6,675 nucleotides of DNA, from assembly GCA_007127575.1 (NCBI GenBank), contig SKZC01000111.1, positions 1 through 6,675 of the forward strand, written 5' to 3'. Shown here piece after piece: positions 5,982 to 6,675 of the stretch; positions within the stretch are counted from its first letter, which is position 1, and every line of letters begins with the position of its first letter. The position numbers and the translations under genes are program-made. This DNA comes from Gemmatimonadota bacterium (lineage in GTDB: Bacteria > Gemmatimonadota > Gemmatimonadetes > Longimicrobiales > Gaopeijiaceae). The notes below the pieces were generated by a model. It was not told the origin of the DNA, did not search any database, and worked only from the letters and a program-made list of their open reading frames with translations.

Positions 5982-6675
5982 CTCACGGATTCGGACGGCG
6001 GCCCGCAACGCACGGAGAGGGTGGTCCTTGTACGCCATGGGAGCTCCGAAGATGGCCATGAGTCCGTCGCCCAGGAACTTGTCCACCACACCGCCCTCCG
6101 CCTCCACGGCCTGGGCGGCCCGGTCGAACCACTCGTTCAACATGGAGATCACCTCCTGGGAGTCCAGCTCTTCGGTGAGGCTGGTAAAGCCTCGGACGTC
6201 GGCAAAGAGGGTGGTGACTTCCCGTACCTCCCCACCGAGCTGGACCTCTCCCCTGAGCAGCTCATCGGCCACATCGCGGGAGACCACCTTATCCAGCACT
6301 CCCCGGTACCGCTCCTTCAGCTCCAGATCCTTGAGCATCCCGTTGAAAGCGTGGGCCAGATCACCCAGTTCATCCCGTGACGGAATGGCCAACTGAAATC
6401 CGTAGTCGCCTTTTCGGACCCGCTCCGTAGCCGACATCAAAGACCGCACGGGTGTGGTGAGACTCCGGGAGAGGATGGTGCCGAAGAGGATGGCCAGGAA
6501 AAGAGCCCCCACGCCTGTGGACACCACCGCCTGTTGGATCCGGTCGAAGGGCCGGAGGACCTCCTCCAGGGGGACCCCGATGAGCTGGTGGACCTCCGTT
6601 CCCCCTTCGGTGAGTAGCGGCCGGGATGTCACGGCCCACTGCATCCCTCCCCATGTTCCCTCATCCACTCCCGCC
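5979..6675 (-). CDS. Membrane-bound class III adenylate/guanylate cyclase, N-terminal part (HAMP plus first half of the catalytic domain); runs off the window and ends at a TAG
   Basis: The frame is open to the right window edge, so the sensor N-terminus is missing. Residues below count from the GTG at 6668. A short extracytoplasmic segment ('LLTEGGTEVHQLIGVPLEEV', like the end of a Cache-type sensor) precedes a transmembrane helix at about 48-67. A HAMP domain follows (about 68-120; 'TTPVRSLMSATERVRKGDY', 'DELGDLAHAFNGML'). The cyclase domain begins near 145 with 'TTLFADVRGFTSLTEELDSQ' (metal Asp157), then 'VVDKFLGDGLMAIFGAP' (adenine-contacting Lys197, second metal Asp201) and 'DHPLRALRAAVRIRE', where a TAG stops it. 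Such proteins convert ATP to cAMP (or GTP to cGMP) in response to periplasmic signals. The Lys with a downstream Thr favours ATP. Cut here, the product lacks the Asn/Arg transition-state pair and should be inactive unless the TAG is read through. It is upstream of, and in frame with, the porin. Confidence 0.88.
   Translation of the reverse strand, partial: AGVDEGTWGGMQWAVTSRPLLTEGGTEVHQLIGVPLEEVLRPFDRIQQAVVSTGVGALFLAILFGTILSRSLTTPVRSLMSATERVRKGDYGFQLAIPSRDELGDLAHAFNGMLKDLELKERYRGVLDKVVSRDVADELLRGEVQLGGEVREVTTLFADVRGFTSLTEELDSQEVISMLNEWFDRAAQAVEAEGGVVDKFLGDGLMAIFGAPMAYKDHPLRALRAAVRIRE

Noticed and set aside
1..6675. tRNA, rRNA, riboswitch, CRISPR or mobile-element sequences
   Set aside because: No cloverleaf, conserved rRNA stretch, THI-box-like leader, regular repeat-spacer series, transposase or terminal inverted repeat was recognised on either strand.

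Overview
The window is GC-rich, with strongly G/C-biased third codon positions, and comes from a Gram-negative bacterium. It encodes a lipoprotein with a clear lipobox, a porin ending in a C-terminal Phe, and a second outer-membrane-type barrel protein. From memory, the arrangement of that second protein (an N-terminal domain with two Cys, then a barrel closing on an 'NVVN.RF' end) recalls secreted proteins of the Bacteroidota/Gemmatimonadota side of the tree. With this base composition, Gemmatimonadota or a similar marine or soil lineage is my best guess. The taxonomic call is inference. No rRNA, tRNA, CRISPR array, insertion sequence or phage gene was seen.

Layout: (1) Bases 1-1306, minus strand, hold a two-gene unit: a class I fructose-bisphosphate aldolase followed 33 bases later by a TenA/thiaminase-II-type protein that runs off the left edge. 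(2) Bases 1307-1543 are a divergent intergenic region. (3) Bases 1544-2737, plus strand, encode a cyanophycinase-like (peptidase S51) exported lipoprotein. (4) Bases 2738-2976 are a non-coding spacer. (5) Bases 2977-4344, plus strand, encode an unnamed exported beta-barrel protein. (6) Bases 4345-4421 lie between convergent genes and contain a nested hairpin. (7) Bases 4422-6675, minus strand, are one continuous reading frame broken only by a single TAG. It encodes, from the right edge leftward, a membrane segment, a HAMP domain, a class III adenylate/guanylate cyclase domain, and then, without any stop, a signal peptide and an outer-membrane porin-like barrel.

The last region is the most unusual. 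An amber codon (5979-5981) sits in the middle of an otherwise intact cyclase domain. It separates the metal-binding half from the half carrying the transition-state Asn/Arg. In addition, the end of the cyclase domain runs in frame into the porin, so the Met of the cyclase's last conserved strand also looks like the start codon of the porin signal peptide. Possible readings are a recent nonsense mutation, a sequencing error, or stop-codon readthrough, combined with an in-frame gene overlap or fusion. The remaining genes look ordinary and intact: central carbon metabolism, thiamin salvage, turnover of a peptide or polymer outside the cytoplasm, and envelope proteins. I see no obvious common pathway linking the whole window.
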